From KBS-96 sp963722585 (GTDB lineage: Bacteria; Acidobacteriota; Terriglobia; Bryobacterales; Bryobacteraceae): a stretch of DNA of 64,000 nucleotides. The position numbers and the translations under genes are program-made. The stretch lies in NCBI GenBank assembly GCA_963722585.1, contig CAVRNU010000008.1, positions 1-64,000 of the forward strand, written 5' to 3'. The notes below the pieces were generated by a model. That model was not told where the DNA came from. It ran no database searches and worked only from the letters and a program-made list of their open reading frames with translations. Positions within the stretch are counted from its first letter, which is position 1; each line of letters begins with the position of its first letter. Positions 18,216 to 27,244 of the stretch are shown in pieces.

Positions 18216-19712
18216 TCAATCCTGGCGAGCGTCACCGGGGCGGGAAGCGGCTGCACGGCTGATGCGAAGCTTTCGCATTCTGTAAACTAACGATGTCCTC
18301 TTCATTCCCAATCGCTCCGCGGCGCCATTGCGGCCGCCCACTACCCAATTGCTCGCTTCCAGCGCCCGGACTATGTGGTCTCGCTCAACTTCCTGGAGAC
18401 CCGTCATAGGAATGTTGGCCTCTCCCTGTGCGTAGAAGGGTTCCAACTCGGAGGTTGGGGCGCGCAATACGGAGTGCGGAGAGAGAATGACGGCTCGCTC
18501 GATGAAGTTTTGCAATTCCCGAACGTTTCCGGGCCACGTATATCGCACCAGCGCATCCATCGTCTCCGCAGGGATTTCGTCGATTCGCTTGTTCATTCGT
18601 CGGGCGTAGAGCTCTGTGAAATGCCGAACCAGTTTCGGAATGTCCTCCGTACGTTGCCGAAGCGGCGGAACGCTGATCGGAAATACCTTCAATCGGTAAT
18701 ACAGGTCTTCGCGAAAAGTCGCCTGCTTCACCATGCTGGACAGATCGCGATGCGTGGCGGCGATTATGCGGACATCAACCTTATGAGTGCGGTTGCTGCC
18801 GAGCCTCTCAAATTCCTGCTCCTGCAGAACGCGTAGCAGTTTCGCCTGAAGTTCGAGAGGGATGTCGCCGACTTCGTCCAAAAAAAGCGTGCCGTTGTTC
18901 GCCAGTTCAAAGCGTCCCATTTTTTGAGCGATCGCTCCAGTGAATGCTCCTTTTTCATGACCGAACAGCTCACTCTCCAGAAGCCCGAGCGGAATCGCGG
19001 CGCAATTCAATTTAACGAAGGCGCGTTCGCGACGGGCGCTCAAATCGTGTATCGCGCGGGCAATCAGCTCCTTACCGGTTCCGGTCTCGCCCAGGATCAG
19101 TACGCTCGAATCCGTAGGCGCAACAACGGAGACCAGCTGCAAGGCGGCCTTCAAAGGGAGGCTCTCTCCCACGATTGCCCCACACTGAGCGCGAATTTCC
19201 TCCTCGAGGTAGAGTCTCTGCTTCGTTTCTTTATCTCGATCCTTTATCGCCTTTTCGTACTCCAACGCGTTCTCAACTGCAATCGCCACCTGCCGGGCCA
19301 CTTGTTCCAGAAAGATGACATCGTCTCTCTCGAATGCCCTCTCAGACCGTTTCATCGCGGACAGCACGCCGACTACGCCGCTTCGGCCGATCAGCGGGAG
19401 ATCGCATCCGGACAACAGGCCTTCCGTCTTAACACGCTGGTAGAAAGTTTGTCCTACGCGGCTGCCGAAGATTTCAGGGTCGTCGCGTAACTCATCGATG
19501 TGGTTAAAATGTTGCGTCTTGCCGGTCCGGAAAACCTTGCCACAGATCGAGCCATGGATCGGGATGATGGTCTCGTCTGACAGGGACCCTCGCGCCTCGG
19601 GGTTGTACAAAGTGGTCAGTCGCAACTCACCGCTGTCGGCATCCGGCAGCAGCAAGGCGCAAAAATCACATCGCGTTACACTCAGCAGATGTGTGGATAG
19701 CGCCTCAACCAA
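18216..19712 (-). CDS. Sigma-54-dependent activator, GAF-AAA+-Fis part
   Basis: A 498-residue FhlA/NorR-like activator: a GAF sensor domain (about 10-160), the AAA+ domain with Walker A GETGTGKE, the sigma-54 contact loop GAFTGA, Walker B-type LFLDEVGD, and a C-terminal Fis helix-turn-helix (GGRNGAAERLGMKRTSLVYR). It starts at a TTG inside what looks like a longer gene: the preceding ORF supplies another GAF domain and the two join with a one-base frame change. It probably controls the two duplicated -24/-12 blocks next to it. Confidence 0.9.
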   Translation of the reverse strand: MVEALSTHLLSVTRCDFCALLLPDADSGELRLTTLYNPEARGSLSDETIIPIHGSICGKVFRTGKTQHFNHIDELRDDPEIFGSRVGQTFYQRVKTEGLLSGCDLPLIGRSGVVGVLSAMKRSERAFERDDVIFLEQVARQVAIAVENALEYEKAIKDRDKETKQRLYLEEEIRAQCGAIVGESLPLKAALQLVSVVAPTDSSVLILGETGTGKELIARAIHDLSARRERAFVKLNCAAIPLGLLESELFGHEKGAFTGAIAQKMGRFELANNGTLFLDEVGDIPLELQAKLLRVLQEQEFERLGSNRTHKVDVRIIAATHRDLSSMVKQATFREDLYYRLKVFPISVPPLRQRTEDIPKLVRHFTELYARRMNKRIDEIPAETMDALVRYTWPGNVRELQNFIERAVILSPHSVLRAPTSELEPFYAQGEANIPMTGLQEVERDHIVRALEASNWVVGGRNGAAERLGMKRTSLVYRMRKLRISRAAASRPGDARQD

Positions 19713-20371
19713 CGTGGCAGGTCTAGCTTCGATATCGTGCCGTTCGTAATTTCCAGAAGCAATCGCAGCCGGTCGCGTTCATGCCGCAACGCTTCCTCAT
19801 GAACGTGCCGCTCAATTGCGATACCTGCAATGTGGCTGGCATTCTCGATCAACTGCAGGTCGATCGCGTCGGGATTACGCACTTCACGATAAAGGATGGC
19901 GAAAGTGCCGAGGACCTTACCTTCACGCGTGAACAGGGGGCGCGACCAAACGGCACGAATACCATAAGGCAGGACCAGGTCACGATAGTCATCCCAAATA
20001 GATTCCCGGAGGATGTCCGCAACATAGACCGGCTCTCTCCGATAGACGGCTGTGCCGCAGGATGCGCCTTTCGGGCCGACACACATGCGCCCAACGTTTG
20101 CGGCAAATCCAGGAAGACTGGGCGCGGCTGCGCAATGGAGTTGCTTTCCGTCGGCATCGGGAAGCCATATGGTGCATAACGTGCCGTGGCCCTGAGATTC
20201 GACCAACCGAGCAATGATCGTCAGCACCTCAGACAACTCAGATCCGGCAAGAATCAACTTTAGAATGTTGAGAACGGACTCGCTGGAGAAGAAGCCCGAT
20301 TCGTTCTGCGCGCGTTCAACGTTCGGCAGGTCTTGTGCGGGAGATTGCGTTGCTGACGTCATAACCAACAC
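19682..20371 (-). CDS. N-terminal GAF domain of the sigma-54 activator (split by frameshift)
   Basis: A 229-residue frame with one GAF domain (about 35-185: LVESQGHGTLCTIWL ... GMRCVG-like cysteine region, SRPLFTREGKVLGTFAI) and a helical linker (EEALRHERDRLRLLLEIT). It runs out of frame at KLDLPRWLRR, exactly where the next frame begins with LVEALSTHLLSV. Relatives have both GAF domains in one protein of about 720 residues. One missing C in CTGCC would explain the break. Confidence 0.8.
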   Translation of the reverse strand: MLVMTSATQSPAQDLPNVERAQNESGFFSSESVLNILKLILAGSELSEVLTIIARLVESQGHGTLCTIWLPDADGKQLHCAAAPSLPGFAANVGRMCVGPKGASCGTAVYRREPVYVADILRESIWDDYRDLVLPYGIRAVWSRPLFTREGKVLGTFAILYREVRNPDAIDLQLIENASHIAGIAIERHVHEEALRHERDRLRLLLEITNGTISKLDLPRWLRRYPHIC

Positions 20372-20825
20372 CTCCAGCTTGAAACGCAGACTCGGTCAGT
20401 CAGAAACCGCAACGGCGCGATTAATGAATCCGGCGCGATCGGGTGATCGTTCGAATTTTCGGACGTCCGCAGGATCTGATCCCGACCTTCGCCGGGAAAT
20501 CCCAATCTTGGTGGCCGACAGACAAGACCGGCAAAGGATCTTTTTTTAGGTTACTCCCATGGATAGTGACGCACCGTTGTCACCGTTGCTGATTACCAGA
20601 GATGTAGTTTAAAGCACGAGAACCGATGTCCGAATCTCCAGCAGCCGATGACAACACGGGCACCAATTCGATTTGGATAAAAGCGCCGGTGGTCGCGCAG
20701 CGTTTAGGGATCCTGGAAGTAACTCGCCTGCCACTTGGACGGAAAAACGGGCATCTCGGAGATCTAAAGTATGCACCGAGAAAACAGCGGGCGTTTCGGA
20801 ACGCACTGCTAAGCTACGCTCTCAG
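20372..20825. other. Intergenic region upstream of the activator
   Basis: About 450 bases. Short frames exist on both strands but none has a ribosome site or recognisable family. A T-rich run (TTTTTTT near 20540) is visible. The promoter of the activator gene should lie here but no clear box was found. Confidence 0.35.
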
Positions 20826-20937
20826 TTATCCTTCGCCAACCGAACTTCATTTCTAATGCGGCTGTAGATCGTTTGCGTACGGGCAAAATCCAACGAATTA
20901 CGAATATGCTTGCTAACCAACGTATTTTCAGCAGGTT
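20826..20937 (-). pseudogene. C-terminal stub of an unknown gene
   Basis: Thirty-six codons read minus-strand from the junction near 20937 (ENTLVSKHIRNSLDFARTQ ... EVRLAKDN) to a TAA. Composition looks protein-like (helical, charged). Upstream of it the sequence becomes virB4 on the other strand, so the stub seems cut at that join. No family recognised. Confidence 0.3.
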
Positions 20938-20955
20938 GGTACGCCTGGTAGGACT
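20936..20955 (+). repeat. Candidate left attachment site
   Basis: TTGGTACGCCTGGTAGGACT matches 18 of 20 bases of 58539-58558, the 3' end of tRNA-Arg including the encoded CCA complement. It falls exactly where a minus-strand stub meets a truncated virB4. The two copies would bound an element of about 37.6 kb. Confidence 0.5.
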
Positions 20956-22303
20956 GCACGGTAGTTCTACTCGGCAGGAATCTCGACCGTGTCCGCGAAT
21001 CGATCTCACAGGTGGTGAAGGTTTTCGGGCGCTGGGATGCGTCGTTGCTCGACGAACGGCTGAACCTTCTGCCTTCGTGGCTCTCTATTCTGCCGGGCAA
21101 CTACCGCTATACCCGCCGCTACCAGTACCTGCTGAACGTGAATTATGCGGACATGGCGCTGATCTGGGCGAGCTACACCGGCGAAAAACGCAATCCGCAT
21201 CTCAAGGACGAGTATCTCTGCACGTTCGAAACAGCGGATCAGCAGTTGTTCTATTTCAACGCCCATGTGGGCGGCGTCTTGGGAGTCCTGATCCTCGGCG
21301 TACTAGAGTCCGGGAAATCGTTTTTGACCAACTATCTCATCGCACAGGCCCAGAAGTATCAGCCTGCGACCATGATCCTCGATATTGGCCACAGTTACCG
21401 CGACCTGGTGACGGAATTCGGCGGCTCCTATTTCGAGATCTCACTCCAGGAACAGAGCGCGACGATCAATCCGTTCTCGTTGCCACCCACTCCCGACAAT
21501 CTGGAGTTTCTGTTCTACTTCCTTCGCCTGCTGGTAGGCCGCGACCCGCAGGCCTCGCTCGACGACCAAGCGAAAGAGGACCGTTATCTCTATGAAGCGC
21601 TGGATGCCATCTACGCCCTTGCGCCCAAAGACCGCCGTTTACAGAATCTCAGCCTGCCGGCGCGGCTTTATGCGCGCTTAAAGCGCTGGTGCGAAGGGGG
21701 CCAGTACGGCCATCTGTTTGACAACGTTCAGGACACGATCCGCTTTTCGGATCTGACGGCCTTCGAGTTTCAAGATCTGGAAAAAACGCTCGATGTGCTG
21801 CGCCCGCTGTCGTTTTACATCCAGCAACGGTTTGACGCGGTCGTTCTCGATCCGGCGCAGATTAAGCGTCTGAAGCTGCTGGTGTTGGACGAATGCTGGC
21901 GCTGGATGCTGCTTTCCGAGATGGGGTCTTATCTGGTCAACAAGTTGAAAACCGGCCGCAAGAACAATCTTGGCAACATCTTCGTGACCCAGAGCGGCCT
22001 CGATGCCGAGCGTGCGGGCTATGGCGCTCTCGTGAACGAAGCCTGCCTCATGAACATTTTCTTGTCGAATCCGAAGATCAAGCCGGCGACCTATCAGGAT
22101 CTGTTCAAGCTCAACGAGAAGCAGGCCGAGCGCATCGTACGCCAACGCCCCCAGCAGGATCTGACTATCTTCACGCCGCAGTACTTCAAGACGTAGCACT
22201 GCGGATCGATGCCGATCAGGATCGCTTGACCTATTCGAACGATCCCAATAGCAACCCAGAAAAGCAGCTTCGCCGCGAGAAGACCTTGGCGGCGGGAGCC
22301 TAA
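20949..22303 (+). pseudogene. virB4: VirB4/TrbE-type T4SS ATPase, truncated and frameshifted
   Basis: VirB4 ATPases energise assembly and transport in type IV secretion. Only the C-terminal half remains. Recognisable reading starts at DCTVVLLGRNLDRVRES, just after a TAG, with a usable GTG at 21012. Visible are the Walker A variant GVLESGKS (about 98-105 from the GTG), INPFSLPPTPDNLEFLF, LVLDECW (Walker B) and VTQSGLD. The frame stops at 22194, but the true C-terminus (LRIDADQDRLTYSNDPNS) follows in another frame to 22303. The missing N-terminal half, the early stop and the frameshift make function unlikely. Confidence 0.85.
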
Positions 22304-22320
22304 CCCGGAGGAGAAACCGT

Positions 22321-23106
22321 TTGATTCGTAATGCATTCTTAGTAACTTTCTTTGTTGTTGTTGCCTTTGCCGCGGATGCTGCGCCGGGGGCAACCACCGA
22401 AACGGTCGTGGCACACGACGAAGACGTAATCCCTCTGCACTCGTCGGTTCAGGAAACCACACTGATCGTGTTGCCCGCTTCGGAGAAAGCGATGGGCGTG
22501 TTCTGTGGGGATAAGACCTACTGGAACGTCGATGTGATTCCGGGCGCGGAGCGCTATGTAGCCGTGAAGCCGTCGAAAACCGGCATTTCGACAGACATTC
22601 ACATCGTCACCGATCACAACAACTCTTACACGTTTCAGGCCGTCGAAGGCGGGAACGGGCCGGTCGCCCTGAAGGTTTTCGTCAAACCAGCCGATGCGTC
22701 GTCACTCGAAAAACCACCGGCCTTTGTTTCGGCTTCGGAAGTCGCAGGGTTGAAGCAGCAACTTACGGAGGCACAGGCTGCATTGAAGAAAGCGCAGGAT
22801 GCATCGGCTGCGCAGGTGAAGGCTAAGAGCGATCAGGTACGCGCCGACTATCCGGACACGATGCAGTTCGCCTACCACTTCCGGAAAGACAGGCCGCCAT
22901 TCAATGTAGAAGCTGTCTGGCATGACGACAAGTTCACCTATATTCGGGCGCATCCCGAGGAAGCACCCGCGCTGTACGAAGTCAAGGACAACAAGCCCAA
23001 TCTGATCCAGTTCGAGCTCCGATCTGATGGCTTGTACTTCATTCCGAAAATTCTCGACCGGGCGTACCTCGAGATCGGCAAACAGAAACTCGACATCTGG
23101 AGGTAA
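22321..23106 (+). CDS. VirB9/TrbG-like T4SS outer-complex protein
   Basis: A 261-residue periplasmic protein with signal peptide (AFLVTFFVVVAFAADA), a TrbG/VirB9-type N-terminal beta domain, a coiled linker (about 145-175, KQQLTEAQAALKKAQ) and the C-terminal domain that contacts VirB10/VirB7 (MQFAYHF ... EVWHDDKFTYIRA). It starts at TTG after GGAGGAG. It lies 17 bases after virB4 and 3 before the VirB10 gene in a tight operon. Confidence 0.85.
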   Translation: MIRNAFLVTFFVVVAFAADAAPGATTETVVAHDEDVIPLHSSVQETTLIVLPASEKAMGVFCGDKTYWNVDVIPGAERYVAVKPSKTGISTDIHIVTDHNNSYTFQAVEGGNGPVALKVFVKPADASSLEKPPAFVSASEVAGLKQQLTEAQAALKKAQDASAAQVKAKSDQVRADYPDTMQFAYHFRKDRPPFNVEAVWHDDKFTYIRAHPEEAPALYEVKDNKPNLIQFELRSDGLYFIPKILDRAYLEIGKQKLDIWR

Positions 23107-23109
23107 ACA

Positions 23110-24285
23110 ATGGCCACACCTCCCGAAAACCCTTCTACTCCGCCGCCATCTTCCGGGCCGCAACCTCAGCCACCAGGCGTTCGCCAGCAGTACAGGCCGC
23201 CCCAGGGCGCGATCTCGATGGATCGGGTGAAGCGTGTTGGGTATGGTCTTGGTCTGCTCGCGCTCGGTTACTTCACCATCTGGGGCAGCTGTCACCGCCA
23301 GCCGGTCACTTCTGAAAGGAAGCCAACCACGAAGGTCTGGCCCATGAGTCCTGCGAACATCGATTCCGAGCAGGCGGAACTGGACCGCGAGATGGAGGAG
23401 GCTAAGCGCGCGGCCGAACAGGCCGAGTTCGCCAAACACCGCGCGCAGAGCACGCTCGAGGCCGAGGGTCCGCATACCGCGCAGGCGGATCCGGTCTCGC
23501 AGCTGCGGCAACAACTGCGGATGGAAGATCTTCGCCGCGATCACAACGCGGCCTATGCTTCGACCGTTGCCTTTGCTCCGCAGGGTGGCCGCGCGGAAGC
23601 GAGAGCCGATGGCACCTCGCCGGCTGCGGCATCCGCGCCCGTTTCGAAACCTGAGGAATCTTCGGCTTCTGCAAAACCTGCCGAGAATCAAGACGCAGAA
23701 ACGCCGACGGCAGAGGCAGCACCGGGAACATACCGGCTGGACGAAGGAACCATTATCGAAACAGTCCTTTTAAATCGCCTCGATGGCGAATTCAGCGGTC
23801 CGGTGATTACCCAGGTTGCAAACGATGTCTATAGCCACGCCGGATTAGAGCTGCTCATCCCGAAGGGCTCACGGCTGCTCGGCGAAGCCCGCGAGGTAAG
23901 CGGCTTCGATCAGCGTCGGCTCGCCGTACTGTTTCATCGCCTGATTCTGCCCAATGGAAAATCCGTGTCGCTCGATAAGTTTCGCGGTCTGGATCAGATC
24001 GGCGAAACCGGCGTGGTCAGTAAAGTTGATCATCACTACCTCGAGATCTTCGGCACTTCGCTCGCGCTCGGCGGCATCGGCGGCCTCACGCAGATCGGCG
24101 CCTATGGTGGCTACGGTTACGACCCAGCCGTCGGTTTCCGCGTCGGCTTTACCGAACGCATGGGATCGAGCGCGGAGCAGGTGCTCGCGAAGTTCCTGAA
24201 CAAGTATCCGACCATCCAGGTTCGCGAAGGGACCCGGATCAAGGTCATTCTCACTAACGATTTGAATTTGGAGGCTTATGAATAA
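23110..24285 (+). CDS. VirB10/TrbI-like T4SS protein
   Basis: A 391-residue inner-to-outer membrane bridging protein. A cytosolic proline-rich tail (PPSSGPQPQPP) is followed by one membrane segment (GYGLGLLALGYFTIWG), an Ala/Glu-rich coiled periplasmic linker (about 85-205) and the TrbI domain (about 210-391) with ELLIPKGSRLLGEA, LPNGKSVSLDKF and a Gly-rich antenna region. The family's usual order is kept. The next small gene overlaps its 3' end. Confidence 0.9.
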   Translation: MATPPENPSTPPPSSGPQPQPPGVRQQYRPPQGAISMDRVKRVGYGLGLLALGYFTIWGSCHRQPVTSERKPTTKVWPMSPANIDSEQAELDREMEEAKRAAEQAEFAKHRAQSTLEAEGPHTAQADPVSQLRQQLRMEDLRRDHNAAYASTVAFAPQGGRAEARADGTSPAAASAPVSKPEESSASAKPAENQDAETPTAEAAPGTYRLDEGTIIETVLLNRLDGEFSGPVITQVANDVYSHAGLELLIPKGSRLLGEAREVSGFDQRRLAVLFHRLILPNGKSVSLDKFRGLDQIGETGVVSKVDHHYLEIFGTSLALGGIGGLTQIGAYGGYGYDPAVGFRVGFTERMGSSAEQVLAKFLNKYPTIQVREGTRIKVILTNDLNLEAYE

Positions 24286-24451
24286 CGACGATCTTAATTC
24301 CTTGCGGCGTGACATCAAATACGCCGCACTACCCGGCAAAGCTGCCAGTTCCGTGCTCATCCTCTTTCTGTGCTTTGTCGTGGGGGTGTTCGGCTTTGGA
24401 CTCGCTGTCGGCCTTGTGAGCGTGCTGATCCGTTTCTTCGGAGGCCACTGA
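24278..24451 (+). CDS. 57-residue membrane protein of the T4SS operon
   Basis: A short gene starting inside the trbI 3' end (GGAG then ATG) and ending where the next ATG begins (TGATG). Its polar N-terminus (MNNDDLNSLRRDIKYA) is followed by one membrane segment (VLILFLCFVVGVFGFGLAVG). Overlap on both sides indicates tight coupling. Possible roles are VirB7- or VirB3-like; there is no lipobox, so the role is unassigned. Confidence 0.7.
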   Translation: MNNDDLNSLRRDIKYAALPGKAASSVLILFLCFVVGVFGFGLAVGLVSVLIRFFGGH

Positions 24452-24870
24452 TGCGCAAACGCTGCTTATTTGCTTTGTTAGTTCCCGCACTGGGACTTGC
24501 ACAGTTCGGGTTCCCTACTATCGTCTTCGATCCCACGCAATCGGCTCATGCCATCACGGAGATCGCAGACATCATCGAGCTCTATAACATGGCGACGCAG
24601 ACTTACAACCAGATCGCTTATAACGCCGGTTGGTTCACGATCAAAGGCCCATGGCTAGGCATTGCCACGCAGGTTGTCGATTCGAACACGACCACAATCT
24701 TCGGCGAGACTGGCGGCTGGAATCCGGCGGTTACTTCGGGTATCAACATTCCCGGCACCTGGAGCACGGCGACCTATGGCATTCACCCGCCGCCGTTCTG
24801 GTCCGTCTTTCCGCTCGGCGCGAGTTCGACGTCCGCCAATATCGCGTCCGTCAATGTGGCTGAGGCATGA
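24451..24870 (+). CDS. VirB5/TrbJ-like protein, N-terminal part
   Basis: A 139-residue frame with a signal peptide (CLFALLVPALGLAQF) and the TrbJ start pattern (FDPTQSAHAITEIADIIELY). It ends at SVNVAEA, and the rest of a TrbJ-like protein follows in the next frame at once, overlapping by 4 bases (GCATGA). In relatives this is one protein of about 250 residues, so a missing base (GCN to GC) is likely. TrbJ/VirB5 is a minor pilus or adhesin component. Confidence 0.75.
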   Translation: MRKRCLFALLVPALGLAQFGFPTIVFDPTQSAHAITEIADIIELYNMATQTYNQIAYNAGWFTIKGPWLGIATQVVDSNTTTIFGETGGWNPAVTSGINIPGTWSTATYGIHPPPFWSVFPLGASSTSANIASVNVAEA

Positions 24871-25217
24871 GCCAGGCTGCCATGCTGACCATCGCCGATA
24901 GCCGCACGAATCAGCCGGCCAACGACCAGGCTCTCTCCAATCTCGAAGCAACTTCGCAGGATACGAGCAGTGCGACCAACTCCGAAGTCGAGCAGTTGAA
25001 TCTCCTCGCGAACGGCACGGTGCTCGCCAATCGCCAGCAGGAGGATGCAAATGCGCTGCTTACGACCATTGCCGAGCAGCAGATCCTGACGAACAAAGTT
25101 CAACGCGACGTGCTGGCCGACAACCTCAACGTCATGACCGTCTGCGACACCTACACGGCCAGCGAAGCAACCGCGTGGGGTGGATCGGCGGCCACCATTG
25201 CGGAGTACAGCCAATGA
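24867..25217 (+). CDS. VirB5/TrbJ-like protein, C-terminal part
   Basis: A 116-residue helical frame (SQAAMLTIADSRTNQPANDQ ... LLTTIAEQQILTNKVQRDV) matching the C-terminal coiled region of TrbJ. It begins with an ATGA overlap and has no signal peptide of its own. It could be translated by coupling as a separate polypeptide, but a frameshifted single gene is more likely. Confidence 0.7.
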   Translation: MSQAAMLTIADSRTNQPANDQALSNLEATSQDTSSATNSEVEQLNLLANGTVLANRQQEDANALLTTIAEQQILTNKVQRDVLADNLNVMTVCDTYTASEATAWGGSAATIAEYSQ

Positions 25218-25375
25218 TCTACAGTCTCGTTCTTCGGCTCCTGCTCTTGATCGGCCTCCTCAGTGGCCTTTACTTTGCAGTGCGCCAGCACAGCCACGGC
25301 GTGCTCGATTCTGTCAAACCGCAACAAGTGCCGGCCATGCGTTCGGCCCAAACCATTCGCGATTACAGGCAATAA
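25214..25375 (+). CDS. Small membrane protein at the TrbK position
   Basis: A 53-residue protein with one N-terminal membrane segment (LVLRLLLLIGLLSGLYFAV) and a basic tail. Start and upstream stop overlap (ATGA). In trb operons TrbK (entry exclusion) lies between trbJ and trbL, as here, but there is no lipobox, so this is a positional suggestion only. Confidence 0.65.
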   Translation: MIYSLVLRLLLLIGLLSGLYFAVRQHSHGVLDSVKPQQVPAMRSAQTIRDYRQ

Positions 25376-25378
25376 ATT

Positions 25379-26269
25379 ATGTGGCTCCCTATCCTTGCGC
25401 AGTTCCAGATTCCAGTCAATCCCGGCACGGTCGACCTGATGAGCTATGTCATCAAGGCGCTTGATGGCATTGTCGATCCGTCGAGCGAAATCTTTCTAGC
25501 GACCGCCCAGCCCATCTTGGACAAGCTGGGGCTGTTGGCGCTCGTGCTCGGGGCGCTGAGCTGGACCTACAGCTATCTGACCGGCAACCATATCTTCTCG
25601 AGCGACCACTTCTGGCGCGTGCTTGTCCGCTACCTGATTGCCTACAACATGCTGCGGTATTACAACCAGCCGCTGCCGCTTGTCGGCTATAGCTTCCACC
25701 AGCTTTTCACCGAAGAAGCCCGCTGGATGGCCGCTCAGATCGATATCAGAATTCTGGACCGGTTTCTGGCCCAGATTCAGAATATCTGGGCCACGATGGA
25801 GAAGCCGCACGTCTGGGATATTCCCGCCATCCTCATCTTCGTGGGAATCGGCATGGATATGGCTTTCATCGAGTGCGGTCTGTTCGCCATCACTGCGTTT
25901 AGCTTCTGGGCTATTGGCGTCGGGCTCATTTTGGGGCCGTTCTTCATCGTGGCGTACCTATTTCGCTCCACGAGCCACTTCTTTTGGGCCTGGGTGAACT
26001 ACATGATCAAGTACTCGCTCTATCGCGTCGTTTCCTCCGCTCTTGTTGCCGTCTTCACGAACATGATTTTGAACTTCATCAACAACACGGTTCATGACGA
26101 CTACACCCTGGGTCACTGGTGGGCGATCTTTCTCTCCTGGACCGTGGTGGTCATTGCCGGTCTGTTTGCCTGCCTCAAGGTTTCGCAATTGGTCAACGAC
26201 CTGACCACCGGCGGCGCGTATGCGGGCGCCGGCGCTCTTCCGATTCCGATCTTACGGAGATTCTTCTAA
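25379..26269 (+). CDS. VirB6/TrbL-like polytopic T4SS protein
   Basis: A 296-residue inner-membrane protein with five or more membrane segments (LGLLALVLGALSWTY; IPAILIFVGIGMDMAF; AITAFSFWAIGVGLILGPFF; a final segment WAIFLSWTVVVIAGLFACL). The conserved central Trp/Gly/Pro pattern FWAIGVGLILGPFFI is typical of TrbL/VirB6, which forms part of the translocation channel. It lies 3 bases after the preceding gene and is directly followed by the VirB8 gene. Confidence 0.88.
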   Translation: MWLPILAQFQIPVNPGTVDLMSYVIKALDGIVDPSSEIFLATAQPILDKLGLLALVLGALSWTYSYLTGNHIFSSDHFWRVLVRYLIAYNMLRYYNQPLPLVGYSFHQLFTEEARWMAAQIDIRILDRFLAQIQNIWATMEKPHVWDIPAILIFVGIGMDMAFIECGLFAITAFSFWAIGVGLILGPFFIVAYLFRSTSHFFWAWVNYMIKYSLYRVVSSALVAVFTNMILNFINNTVHDDYTLGHWWAIFLSWTVVVIAGLFACLKVSQLVNDLTTGGAYAGAGALPIPILRRFF

Positions 26270-26950
26270 ATGGCAAGTTTCACTCCTGCAACTGATTTGA
26301 ATAACGCCAAATGGATTCGGTCCAAGGCCGAGCAGTTCGGCTCGCTCGCCCTTGCGAACAACTATTTGTTGGCCGTGATCGGAATCCTGGCGATCACCTT
26401 GGCGGTGCTCGGTTGGGAAGTCTGGCGCAATACGCAAGCCATCACGCAGTTCCGCCCTATCGTCGTGCGAATCAACGAGCTCGGCAACGCCCAGGCGGTG
26501 TACCTGTCAGACGCGAGCTATCGCCCGCAGGCCGCTGAGGTGAAGCACTTTCTTTCAGACTTTGTAACGAAGTATTACACGCACAAGAAAGAGCGGCTGC
26601 AGGATTACTACTTAAGCAAGTATTACCTGAGCCGCCAGCTCGGTGTTCAATCGTGGATCGAAGACCAGCAGACCAAGTGGATTAAGAAGCTGCTGAACGG
26701 CCAGATCGAACCGACTGAGGCGCAGGTGCGCAAGGTTTCGGTCACGAATCTGAACAATCCGCCGTACGAAGCGCTCGTCGATTTTGCGCGGATCGTGTAT
26801 TCAACGACCGGCGATCAGGAAGTACGCCGCGAAGACCTGACAGCGACCATCCGGTTTACCTTCGCCGATAAGGTCGAGCCGCGGATGATCGAGTACAACC
26901 CACTGGGCCTAACCATCATCGATTTTCACGCCGATCAGGCGTTTCATTAA
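26270..26950 (+). CDS. VirB8/TrbF-like T4SS protein
   Basis: A 226-residue bitopic protein: cytosolic tail, one membrane segment (NNYLLAVIGILAITLAVLGW, about 37-56) and the periplasmic NTF2-like VirB8 domain (about 75-226), ending with RFTFADKVEPRMIEYNPLGL. The ATG directly abuts the trbL stop. VirB8 nucleates the inner-membrane complex. Confidence 0.9.
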   Translation: MASFTPATDLNNAKWIRSKAEQFGSLALANNYLLAVIGILAITLAVLGWEVWRNTQAITQFRPIVVRINELGNAQAVYLSDASYRPQAAEVKHFLSDFVTKYYTHKKERLQDYYLSKYYLSRQLGVQSWIEDQQTKWIKKLLNGQIEPTEAQVRKVSVTNLNNPPYEALVDFARIVYSTTGDQEVRREDLTATIRFTFADKVEPRMIEYNPLGLTIIDFHADQAFH

Positions 26951-26986
26951 GCAACCTTAGTAACCAACCCTTGGAGGAGTTACCCC

Positions 26987-27244
26987 ATGCCACTGATTCA
27001 ACCGGAGAAGAAAACTACTAATGAACAACTCAACGTCACGCTCGCTTCCGATACCTTGCAGGAACTGCGCGCTTATGCCAGGTTTTTGAATCACTCGAGC
27101 GTGTCCTATGTCCTGATGCAGCTCATTGCGACGCTAGGGCGCGACAAAGAATTCCAGCAGCGGAAGGCCACGCAGAGCGGACTTGGCTTCGAGCCGCCGG
27201 CTTCCCGTCCACAGAAGGAGCAGGCCAATGGCAAATCTGCTTGA
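26987..27244 (+). CDS. Small, possibly ribbon-helix-helix, protein
   Basis: An 85-residue soluble protein with a strong ribosome site (GGAGGAG). The segment LNVTLASDTLQELRAYARFL followed by a helix suggests a ribbon-helix-helix DNA-binding fold, common in relaxosome accessory or control proteins. The last codons overlap the next gene. Function not assigned. Confidence 0.6.
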   Translation: MPLIQPEKKTTNEQLNVTLASDTLQELRAYARFLNHSSVSYVLMQLIATLGRDKEFQQRKATQSGLGFEPPASRPQKEQANGKSA